Translations under genes and position numbers: made by a program
Notes under the pieces: model-generated
Seen by the model: the letters and a program-made list of their open reading frames with translations, nothing else
Told to the model about the DNA's origin: nothing
The model's database searches: none
In this document: positions 1 through 6,244 of the stretch, piece after piece
Layout: every line of letters begins with the position of its first letter
Position numbering within the stretch: the first letter of the stretch is position 1
Assembly: GCA_949299435.1 (NCBI GenBank)
Contig: CASGAK010000123.1
Span: 1-6,764, forward strand
Length of the DNA: 6,764 bases
DNA from: an uncultured bacterium
GTDB lineage: Bacteria > Cyanobacteriota > Vampirovibrionia > Gastranaerophilales > Gastranaerophilaceae
Direction: 5' to 3'

Positions 1-108
1 CCCCCCCCAACACAACCCCGCCAACCACCCCACCCCCCCCAGCCACCCCACACCCCCCACCCACCCCCCGCACACCCCCCCAACCCCCCCCCCCCCGGGG
101 GGGGGGGG
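1..108. other. Low-complexity C/A-rich stretch ending in C13-G12; likely artefact
   Basis: The first 108 bases contain no T at all and very few isolated G, being C runs broken by A. They end in 13 C (84-96) followed by 12 G (97-108). Normal AT-rich sequence begins abruptly at about 109. This composition is unlike the rest of the window, and a matching run of 12 G closes the right end. The simplest reading is homopolymer read noise assembled onto a contig end, not genome. The reading frame of the adjacent pilin gene stays open through it only because the stretch lacks T. Confidence 0.85.
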
Positions 109-110
109 CA

Positions 111-839
111 CCTGAGAAGAACGCTCCTGTAAGTGTTTTAAAAAGTTTTTTAGCATTCACCCTAGCAGAGGTATTGATAACCTTAGGCATAATCGGAATA
201 GTGGCAGCGATGACTATGCCGATATTAATTGGGAAATATAAAAAGCAGGAAGCTGTAACCCGTTTAAAAAAAGTTTATTCAGTAATGAATCAAGCTATAA
301 TGAAAGCAGAGGCTGAAAATGGTGAAATAAAGGATTGGATTTTAGATTGTGGAGCTAGTTTTGCACCTACTTGCACAGCAGATGATGTGTTAAATTGGTA
401 TAATTTGTATCTGAAAAAACATATAAATTCATTAGCTGTAAAAAAAGCAGATCCTCCTAGTAATGGTGTAGTTATATATTTTGCAGATGGAAGTGTATTA
501 TACATTTCAACTCATCTGTATGATATGAATTTTTATATAAATGAGCGAGCATATTCAGATGCTAATTATGCAAGACCTGGAATAAATAAATTTTCGTTCC
601 GCCTGAATCCCAAAGTACTAGAAGCTCAAGAGGATCATTATAATCAGGGGGCTTTGGAACATTCTATTAGTAGTACTTTTGAGCCTTATGCTTTTAATTG
701 GGACGGTACAAGAGAAGGATTAATTGAAGGTAAAAAGAATGCTCTGTATGGCTGTAATAAAACATCAACTAATAGAGCCTATTGTGCTAAATTAATTCAA
801 TATGACGGGTGGGAAATTAAAGAAGATTACCCGTGGTAA
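111..839 (+). CDS. Type IV pilin-like / pseudopilin protein, 5' truncated
   Basis: This is a prepilin-type protein with a class III signal peptide, expected to be cut by prepilin peptidase and assembled into a type IV pilus or type II secretion pseudopilus at the inner membrane. The frame is open upstream of the TTG at 174. It reads a short leader (PEKNAPVSVLKSFLA, 111-155) and then FTLAEVLITLGIIGIVAA from 156. That gives Phe+1, Glu+5 and a hydrophobic helix, with Ala instead of the usual Gly at -1. The TTG is mature residue Leu7, so a start there would delete the cleavage site and Glu5. The true start is lost in the artefact at the left end. The mature chain is about 227 residues with four Cys, two about 70 residues from the mature N-terminus and two near the C-terminus, possibly disulfide-bonded. 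It ends in IQYDGWEIKEDYPW. An 'FADGS' segment lies mid-domain. The exact role (major pilin, minor pilin or pseudopilin) cannot be decided, and no pilus assembly genes are in the window. Confidence 0.85.
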   Translation, partial: PEKNAPVSVLKSFLAFTLAEVLITLGIIGIVAAMTMPILIGKYKKQEAVTRLKKVYSVMNQAIMKAEAENGEIKDWILDCGASFAPTCTADDVLNWYNLYLKKHINSLAVKKADPPSNGVVIYFADGSVLYISTHLYDMNFYINERAYSDANYARPGINKFSFRLNPKVLEAQEDHYNQGALEHSISSTFEPYAFNWDGTREGLIEGKKNALYGCNKTSTNRAYCAKLIQYDGWEIKEDYPW

Positions 840-868
840 TTATTTATTTGAAAAAAGCAAGTTATTAG

Positions 869-903
869 TTATTATGGTGCGTCACTTAGACGCACCATAA
901 TAA
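869..903. terminator. Perfect 15-bp inverted repeat between convergent genes
   Basis: Arms TTATTATGGTGCGTC (869-883) and its exact reverse complement (889-903) flank the 5-base loop ACTTA. The repeat lies between the stop of the pilin gene (839) and the stop of the minus-strand methyltransferase (954), so a bidirectional terminator is the natural reading. The following U-tract is poor on the + strand. On the minus strand a run of six T lies about 12 bases beyond the stem. Another RNA structure or a binding site remains possible. Confidence 0.6.
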
Positions 904-953
904 AGTAAATCTATTAATTTTGTGATATCATTTGGAATTTTTTATAATTTTAA

Positions 954-1523
954 TCATCTTAATTTTCTAGCAAGTGATAAACCAGCAGGAAGTTTTAATA
1001 CAACATTTTTATAATCTGAATGTGTAGAAATTGTATCTATGAAAGGTTTTACTTTAGCTTCATGAGAAAGCACATTATCTACAGCTAAAATTCCGCCCGG
1101 AATAAGATGGGGGTGAATAAGTTCAAAATATTTTAAAGTTTCACTTTTATTTGCGTCTATAAATACAAAATCAAATTTTTCATCTTCGGGAAGATATTCT
1201 AAAATTTTTATGGCTGAACCCTCAACGGTTGTTATAATATCAAGTACTCCGCAATTTTTAAAATTTTCTCGTGCAGGTATAATTCTTTTTTCGTAAAACT
1301 CAATAGTTTTTAACTTTCCACCTGTTTTTTTAAGGGCTTTTGCTATCCATATTCCGGAATATCCGTTTGAAGTCCCAAGCTCTAGTACATTTTGAGAATT
1401 GTTTTCTCTAATTAAAAGATTTAAAAATTCTCCGGTTACTCTGGAAACATTCCAAAATTGTTTTTGGGTTTTTTCAAGTTCAATTAATGTATTTTGGGTT
1501 ATTTGGTCAAATTCTTCTATCAT
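954..1523 (-). CDS. SAM-dependent O-methyltransferase, COMT/CCoAOMT-like (Methyltransf_3 type)
   Basis: This is a class I S-adenosylmethionine methyltransferase of 189 residues, somewhat short for the roughly 210-220 usual in the bacterial O-methyltransferase family. Visible motifs are the SAM-binding VLELGTSNGYSG (46-57), an acidic residue after the second strand (TIEF, Glu75), VEGSA (100-104), VFIDANK (120-126) and PGGILAVDNVL (142-152). Asp123 and the Asp149-Asn150 pair match the divalent-metal ligands of the catechol/caffeoyl-CoA O-methyltransferase family, so a metal-dependent cytoplasmic O-methyltransferase is likely. The substrate cannot be told from sequence. It is the last gene of the minus-strand cluster. 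Its ATG overlaps the TGA of the preceding lipoprotein gene (ATGA), and only a weak ribosome site is visible, which suggests translational coupling. The hairpin at 869-903 follows its stop. Confidence 0.85.
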   Translation of the reverse strand: MIEEFDQITQNTLIELEKTQKQFWNVSRVTGEFLNLLIRENNSQNVLELGTSNGYSGIWIAKALKKTGGKLKTIEFYEKRIIPARENFKNCGVLDIITTVEGSAIKILEYLPEDEKFDFVFIDANKSETLKYFELIHPHLIPGGILAVDNVLSHEAKVKPFIDTISTHSDYKNVVLKLPAGLSLARKLR

Positions 1524-2953
1524 TTGTTTATCTTTTTCACTTTATCGACTACTACAATTGAGTTAATGGGGATTTCCACAAAGTTAGTTTTGATAACTTT
1601 TTTCATGCCCAAATCAATTATCGAATATTTTTTTGCTTTGGAATCAGTGACAATTGCAAGGTTTGTATTATCTATTCTGAAAATTTTTGTAGAAAACCCG
1701 TCAGTCCCCAATTCAATAATATCGGTTAATTGATCGGTAGTTGTATCTATTACGCAAATTTCATTGCTTAGAGCACCTAAAATATACAGCTTATCATTAA
1801 ATACCAGCATATCAATTGGTTTTTCTGTAATATTTGTTTCACCGACAAGTCCGATAGTTTTGTAGTCGATTATTGCAAGTCGATTTTTTGTACGGCTGGT
1901 TATGTAAATTTTGTTATTTGCGTAAGCAATTTTTGATGTGTTTGGAAACCTTCCTATTTCACGTAAAAGATATCCGTTATCAAGTTCTACAGCCCAAATT
2001 TCGTTAGTTTTTTTATCAACGTAGAATAATTTTGTACCATCTTCACTCAATGTAAGTTTTTCACACATTCCGTTTAATTTGAGCTGTTTTTTTAATGTCA
2101 TATTGTCAAGATTTAGAACATAAATACTTGCATCTTCTGGGCTTGCTATGTATGCAATTTTATTTTTGCTGTCTATGATAATTTCATCAGGCTGAGTTTT
2201 AATATCAATTTGTTTGATAATCTGCTCATCTGCTAAAGAAATTACATCTACGGATTTTTTGTTGTAAGTTGTTACAAGCAAAAATTTTCCGTCATAACCT
2301 TTCATTGAAATCGGTATATTTTCCTGAGATAATGCATATTCAGGTATTTGTTTTGACGGGTTCAATACTTGAATATTTTTTGTAAAATTTGTCGTTGCAT
2401 AAATTGTTTTGTTTTTCAATTGTGGAATTTCTGAAAGAGAATTAACTACTGAGTTTGGATTTTTACTTGCAGGTAAAATAACTTTTAAAGTCGGATCATT
2501 AATCGTGGAAATTTGTAAATTTCCGATAATCCCTTTCAAATTTTCAGGAATCATAAGTCCATGCGGTACAAGCATATCTTGAGGTAATAGTCCTGACTTT
2601 AGTTGATGCGGAGGTGTCTGAAGTTTTACAATGCTTTTTTTGCCTTCTTTATCCTCAATTACTTTTAAAAGGACATAATCATTATTGAAAATAATCACAT
2701 CGGGTTTTTCAGCAATAGTTTTTCCTGAAGGTATTGTAGATGAAATTTCCAAAGTTTCAGGATTAATTATTCTTGCCGGAATTAGTGGAAGATAAATTGT
2801 ATTGTCAGGTAGTATGATTACCCCATCAAAACGGAAGTTAGTTTGAGGAAACTCGTTACTGACCATGCTCTTAATTTCTTTTGGAAGTTCAGAAGCGTAT
2901 GAACAGCCTGTAACTGCCAAAAATAAAGCCAATACAATTATTATTTTTCGCAT
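1520..2953 (-). CDS. Lipoprotein with predicted seven-bladed YVTN/YncE-like beta-propeller
   Basis: The 477-residue protein opens with a lipoprotein signal peptide: MRK, a hydrophobic stretch, then AVTGC with the lipidated Cys at residue 17. It should therefore be exported and anchored in a membrane. Residues about 20-185 form a strand-rich region I do not recognise. From about 190 to the end, a strand motif recurs at close to 40-residue spacing: IQVLNP (194), VDVISL (235), IYVLNL (277), IWAVEL (319), LAIIDY (359), ICVIDT (399) and YSIIDL (443). That is seven repeats, as expected for a seven-bladed propeller of the YVTN/YncE type. Such folds usually bind proteins or ligands, and no catalytic residues are apparent. 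The ATG overlaps the dnaJ stop by one base (TAATG), with a good AAAGGAG site at 2964-2970 inside the dnaJ 3' end. The function is unknown. The link with dnaJ could be a role in the envelope or simple co-transcription. Confidence 0.8.
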   Translation of the reverse strand: MRKIIIVLALFLAVTGCSYASELPKEIKSMVSNEFPQTNFRFDGVIILPDNTIYLPLIPARIINPETLEISSTIPSGKTIAEKPDVIIFNNDYVLLKVIEDKEGKKSIVKLQTPPHQLKSGLLPQDMLVPHGLMIPENLKGIIGNLQISTINDPTLKVILPASKNPNSVVNSLSEIPQLKNKTIYATTNFTKNIQVLNPSKQIPEYALSQENIPISMKGYDGKFLLVTTYNKKSVDVISLADEQIIKQIDIKTQPDEIIIDSKNKIAYIASPEDASIYVLNLDNMTLKKQLKLNGMCEKLTLSEDGTKLFYVDKKTNEIWAVELDNGYLLREIGRFPNTSKIAYANNKIYITSRTKNRLAIIDYKTIGLVGETNITEKPIDMLVFNDKLYILGALSNEICVIDTTTDQLTDIIELGTDGFSTKIFRIDNTNLAIVTDSKAKKYSIIDLGMKKVIKTNFVEIPINSIVVVDKVKKINK

Positions 2954-4080
2954 TATTGAAAAACTCCTTTAACCTTATGCAAAAGCGATTGCTCTTGAGG
3001 TTTTTTACCGCTTTTTAGCTCATAAAGTTTTTTATATAATTGTTTCTCTTCTTCTGTTGGTTGAGTAGGTATTACTACATTCACTATTATAACATGATCA
3101 CCGCGTTGTGATGGTCTTGAAATTATCGGGATCCCCGCTCCTTTAATTTTTACGGTATTTCCGCTTTGTACACCGGGTTGGATTTTAACAGATTTTATTC
3201 CGTCCAAAGTCTCAATTTGTACTTCATCACCCAACACAGCTTGTGCAGGATTTATATCTATTCTTGTGTATACGTCAATACCGTCACGTTTAAAGTATTC
3301 TGAGGCTTTTACATGCAATACGACGAATAAATCACCTGCAGGTCCGCCGTTTGTGCCTGCATCTCCTTCACCTGATACTCTTATTTTTGATAAATTGTCA
3401 ACACCTGCAGGAATTTTAATTTCTATTTTCTTTTCTTTTTCTATTTTTCCGTAACCTTTGCAGGCTTTGCAAGGTGATGTAATTTTTTTACCAGTACCGC
3501 GACAGTCAGGACAAGTTGTAATTTGAGAAATTGCCCCTAAAGGAGTTCTTGTAACTGTCTGTACTTGACCTGTTCCATGGCAAGTAGGGCAAGTAACCGG
3601 CTTAGTTCCTTTTTCTGCACCTGTTCCGTTACATTCAGAGCAAATTTCCAAATGATCAAATTTAATTTCTTTTTTAGTTCCGAATACTGCTTCTTTAAAA
3701 TCAATTTCTACATCATATCTTAAATCATCTCCGCGTTGAGGAGCGTTCGGATCAACGCCTCCTCCAAAGCCAAAGCCGCCAAATCCGCCGAAAAATGAAT
3801 TGAAGATATCATTCAAATCGCCAAATCCGCCAGCAAATGGACCGTTTGTATCAAAGCCGGCATTTTTTAGTCCGTCTTCACCATAGCGGTCATAAGTTGC
3901 ACGTTTGTTATCGTCCATTAAGGTTTCATAGGCTTTCCCAAGTTCTTTGAATTTTTCTTCTGCATCGGGAGCTTTGTTTACATCGGGGTGTAGAGTTCTT
4001 GCTTTCTTTCTGAAAGCTGATTTTATTTCTTCTTTTGTCGCATTTTGTGATACTTCCAATATGTCGTAATAGTTTGTCAT
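2953..4080 (-). CDS. dnaJ: Chaperone protein DnaJ (type I Hsp40)
   Basis: DnaJ delivers unfolded clients to DnaK and stimulates its ATPase in the cytoplasm. At 375 residues it has the usual family length and all four parts of a type I J-protein. The J-domain (about 4-66) carries the HPD motif at 31-33. A Gly/Phe-rich linker spans about 75-108 (GGFGGFGFGGG). The zinc domain has four CxxCxGxG motifs, starting at Cys147, Cys164, Cys190 and Cys204. C-terminal substrate-binding domains follow, with IKIPAGVDNLSKIRVSGEG and the later 'VKIQPGVQSG' strand. It lies 48 bases downstream of grpE on the same strand, with no dnaK between them. The ribosome site is unremarkable: the nearest purine-rich candidate, GGGA, is about 14 bases from the ATG. 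The downstream lipoprotein gene overlaps its stop by one base. Confidence 0.97.
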   Translation of the reverse strand: MTNYYDILEVSQNATKEEIKSAFRKKARTLHPDVNKAPDAEEKFKELGKAYETLMDDNKRATYDRYGEDGLKNAGFDTNGPFAGGFGDLNDIFNSFFGGFGGFGFGGGVDPNAPQRGDDLRYDVEIDFKEAVFGTKKEIKFDHLEICSECNGTGAEKGTKPVTCPTCHGTGQVQTVTRTPLGAISQITTCPDCRGTGKKITSPCKACKGYGKIEKEKKIEIKIPAGVDNLSKIRVSGEGDAGTNGGPAGDLFVVLHVKASEYFKRDGIDVYTRIDINPAQAVLGDEVQIETLDGIKSVKIQPGVQSGNTVKIKGAGIPIISRPSQRGDHVIIVNVVIPTQPTEEEKQLYKKLYELKSGKKPQEQSLLHKVKGVFQ

Positions 4081-4128
4081 CTTTTGTTTTAACTTCCCTA
4101 ACCTTCTTTTTGCTTTTATTTCTTTAAA

Positions 4129-4722
4129 TTATTCGGCTGTTGCGACATTAACAAGTGAAGGTCTTAGCACCTTATCACCCATTTTATAACCTTTTTGGAG
4201 TTCATTTATTATTGTGTGTTCCGTATATTCGGAAGTAGGTGTCTGCATAACAGCTTCATGAAAATTCGGATCAAATATTTGACCTTCTGCTTCGATAATT
4301 TCAAGTCCCAACTTTGATAGAGTGTCCCAAACTTGCTTGTGGACAAGGTTGAAACTTTCTTTGCATTTTGCACAATCCTCTACATTTTCAAGTGCTTTTT
4401 CGCCTCTTTCAAAATTATCTAACACTTCAAGCATTTTTTTAAGAGCATTTTCAGCTCCGTATTTCAAAAGACTTTCACGTTCTGCTTCTTGACGTTTTCT
4501 GTAATTGTCAAAGTCTGCTGCAAGTCTTAAATATTGATTGTTCAATACATCATATTTTTCTTGAAGTTTTGAAAGTTCTTCATTGTCAGATTTTTCATCT
4601 TCTTCTTTAGATGCTTTTTCATTAATATTTTCAGAGCTCTCGTTTTCCTGATTTAATTCATTTTCTAAATTTAGCTCTTCATCTGAATGTTTTTTAAAAG
4701 GATTGTTATGTTTGTGTGTCAT
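4129..4722 (-). CDS. grpE: Nucleotide exchange factor GrpE
   Basis: GrpE is the homodimeric factor that releases ADP from DnaK, and it can act as a thermosensor of the Hsp70 cycle. The 197-residue protein has a typical acidic, disordered N-terminal region (about 13-50, rich in Glu, Asn and Ser). A long coiled-coil helix follows (about 50-95, with LAADFDNYRKRQEAERE). The C-terminal beta domain includes the family signature FDPNFHEAV (150-158) and ends with KGYKMGDKVLRPSLVNVA. Cys117-AK-Cys120, in the helical part, is an unusual CxxC pair. The ATG at 4722 has a good AGAGGT ribosome site six bases upstream (4729-4734). It is the first gene of the minus-strand cluster and is followed directly by dnaJ. 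Neither hrcA nor dnaK is adjacent, and a CIRCE operator is not visible upstream. Confidence 0.96.
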   Translation of the reverse strand: MTHKHNNPFKKHSDEELNLENELNQENESSENINEKASKEEDEKSDNEELSKLQEKYDVLNNQYLRLAADFDNYRKRQEAERESLLKYGAENALKKMLEVLDNFERGEKALENVEDCAKCKESFNLVHKQVWDTLSKLGLEIIEAEGQIFDPNFHEAVMQTPTSEYTEHTIINELQKGYKMGDKVLRPSLVNVATAE

Positions 4723-4741
4723 ATCTTTACCTCTACAATAT

Positions 4742-4772
4742 AATATAACTTAATTATAATTTATCAAGTCAA
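4742..4772 (-). promoter_or_regulatory. Candidate sigma-70 promoter for the grpE-dnaJ cluster
   Basis: On the minus strand, a TTGACT -35 box (4772-4767) is followed, after 18 or 19 bases, by TTATAT or TATATT (4748-4742). This places transcription shortly upstream of the grpE ribosome site. The -35 box is near consensus. The -10 spacing is slightly long, and a TATAAT at 4758-4753 is too close to pair with it. The surrounding spacer is so AT-rich that chance matches are likely. Confidence 0.4.
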
Positions 4773-4860
4773 TTAGTGTTGGAAAATTTATTATTTTTTA
4801 ATAATTGAGTTTTTAATATTTTCTTTACATTATTTAACTTATTTACTTATCAAAATATTG

Positions 4861-4889
4861 TTGTATTATCATATATGTAGTAGTAGAAT
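4861..4889 (+). promoter_or_regulatory. Candidate promoter for murA
   Basis: TTGTAT (4861-4866) and TAGAAT (4884-4889) are separated by 17 bases and lie about 33 bases upstream of the murA start. The -10 box matches consensus at five of six positions, but the -35 box matches at only three. The candidate is supported mainly by position, since the gene faces away from grpE and must have its own promoter in this 199-bp spacer. Confidence 0.35.
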
Positions 4890-4921
4890 ATAGCATAAAG
4901 ATTTTCTTTTTCGGAGGAAAA

Positions 4922-6244
4922 GTGACTGACAGATATTATATAAAAGGCGGAACACCACTAAAGGGTGAGGTAAAAATCGGAGGGGCAAAAAACTCCGTAT
5001 TAAAACTTATGGCTGCTGCTTTGCTTGCTAAGGGTAAGACAAAAATTTACAATGTGCCTGATTTGACAGATGTTGAAATTATGCTTAATGTAATTGCCCA
5101 ATTAGGAGCAAAAACTTCTTATGATAAACAAGAAAAATCAGTAACTATTGATGCAACTGATATTACAAATGTTACTGCAAAGTATGAACTTGTAAGTAAA
5201 ATGCGGGCATCTTTTATCGTGCTTGGAGCTTTGGTATCAAGATGTAAAGAGGCTATAGTTGCGTTACCTGGGGGCTGTGCTATAGGCGAACGTCGTGTCG
5301 ATTTTCATATCAGAGGGCTTGAGGCTTTGGGTGCAAAAATTAAAATTGAAAACGGTTATGTCCATGCAAAAGCCAGTCGTCTTTCCGGGACTGATATTTA
5401 TCTTGATATTCCTTCCGTCGGTGCTACTGAAAATCTTATGCTTGCAGGAGTCTTGGCAGAAGGTTCCACAAGGATTCAAAATGCTGCTCAAGAGCCTGAA
5501 ATCGTTGATTTGGCAAACTTCTTAAATTCAATGGGTGCTGATATAAACGGTGCAGGAACTTCTGAAATTGTAATTAACGGAGTGAAACAAGAAAATTTAC
5601 ACCCTATCGAATATACAACAATTCCTGACAGAATTGAAGCCGGTACGTTTATGACTGCTGTTATTGCTACTAGAGGAAAAGCTATTATAAGAGATGTATT
5701 TCCTGCTCATTTAACTTTTTATACAGATAAATTGTTGAAAATGGGGGCAAATATAAAACTTATCGAGCCGAATTCTTTAGAGGTAAGCTGTAAAAACAGA
5801 TTAAATTCAATTAATTTTATAACTCAGCCCTATCCTGGATTTCCTACTGATTTGCAATCAATGGCAATGACTTTATTGACGACTGCAAACGGTGTAGGGA
5901 TAATTACTGAAAGTCTTTACGAAAACAGATTTATGCAAGTACCTGAGCTTCGCAGAATGGGTGCAGACATTCATCAAGACAGAAATCATGCAATCATTAA
6001 AGGTGTTAAAAAACTTACAGGTACAACCCTTGCGGCAAGTGATTTAAGAGCAGGTGCCTCACTTGTTGTAGCTGCTTTGATGGCTGAAGGAAATTCTGTC
6101 ATTGAAAACTTACATCATATAGATAGAGGATACGAAAATTTCGAAACTAAGCTAAGATTGTTAGGAGGCAAGATAGAAAGAAAAGATGACACTTTGCCTG
6201 TTAATAATATAACGGAGGATAGACATAATGAGTCCTACTTATAA
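4922..6244 (+). CDS. murA: UDP-N-acetylglucosamine 1-carboxyvinyltransferase (MurA)
   Basis: MurA transfers enolpyruvate from phosphoenolpyruvate to the 3-hydroxyl of UDP-GlcNAc in the cytoplasm, the first committed step of peptidoglycan synthesis and the target of fosfomycin. The 440-residue protein has the full set of expected residues: Lys23-Asn24 in GGAKNS, and the nucleophile Cys119 in LPGGCAIGERRVD (Cys115 in E. coli) with Arg124 nearby. It also has Asp310 in GFPTDLQSM (E. coli Asp305), Arg376 in SDLRAGAS and Arg402 in HIDRGYE (E. coli Arg397). Keeping Cys rather than Asp at the active site predicts the fosfomycin-reactive form. The start is GTG at 4922, preceded four bases upstream by a strong GGAGG (4913-4917). 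The next Met is residue 30, too late for the fold. The C-terminal tail of about 20 residues is polar, and its last codons overlap the next gene by 17 bases. Whether this copy is the only EPSP-synthase-like MurA in the genome cannot be told here. Confidence 0.97.
   Translation: MTDRYYIKGGTPLKGEVKIGGAKNSVLKLMAAALLAKGKTKIYNVPDLTDVEIMLNVIAQLGAKTSYDKQEKSVTIDATDITNVTAKYELVSKMRASFIVLGALVSRCKEAIVALPGGCAIGERRVDFHIRGLEALGAKIKIENGYVHAKASRLSGTDIYLDIPSVGATENLMLAGVLAEGSTRIQNAAQEPEIVDLANFLNSMGADINGAGTSEIVINGVKQENLHPIEYTTIPDRIEAGTFMTAVIATRGKAIIRDVFPAHLTFYTDKLLKMGANIKLIEPNSLEVSCKNRLNSINFITQPYPGFPTDLQSMAMTLLTTANGVGIITESLYENRFMQVPELRRMGADIHQDRNHAIIKGVKKLTGTTLAASDLRAGASLVVAALMAEGNSVIENLHHIDRGYENFETKLRLLGGKIERKDDTLPVNNITEDRHNESYL

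Noticed and set aside
84..108. C/G homopolymer as a phase-variable tract in the pilin leader
   Set aside because: The pilin frame does run through it, and poly-G tracts can be phase-variable. However, the flanking T-free C/A sequence and the identical G run at the other edge point to artefact.
290..505. Minus-strand open frame of 71 codons inside the pilin gene
   Set aside because: It lies wholly opposite a gene with clear pilin motifs and has no convincing ribosome site or recognisable domain.
1494..1733. Plus-strand open frame of 79 codons across the lipoprotein/methyltransferase junction
   Set aside because: It is antisense to two supported genes. Its hydrophobic content is explained by reading the opposite strand of charged AT-rich codons.
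3266..3454. Plus-strand open frame of 62 codons within dnaJ
   Set aside because: It is antisense to the conserved zinc and substrate-binding domains of DnaJ, with no independent support.
4723..4921. AT-rich divergent spacer as an origin or a small RNA gene
   Set aside because: I see no DnaA-box cluster, iterons or stable hairpin. The AT richness is as expected for divergent promoters in a low-GC genome.
5264..5525. Two open frames of about 75 codons on opposite strands within murA
   Set aside because: Both lie in other frames of the conserved MurA core and show no domain or ribosome site of their own.
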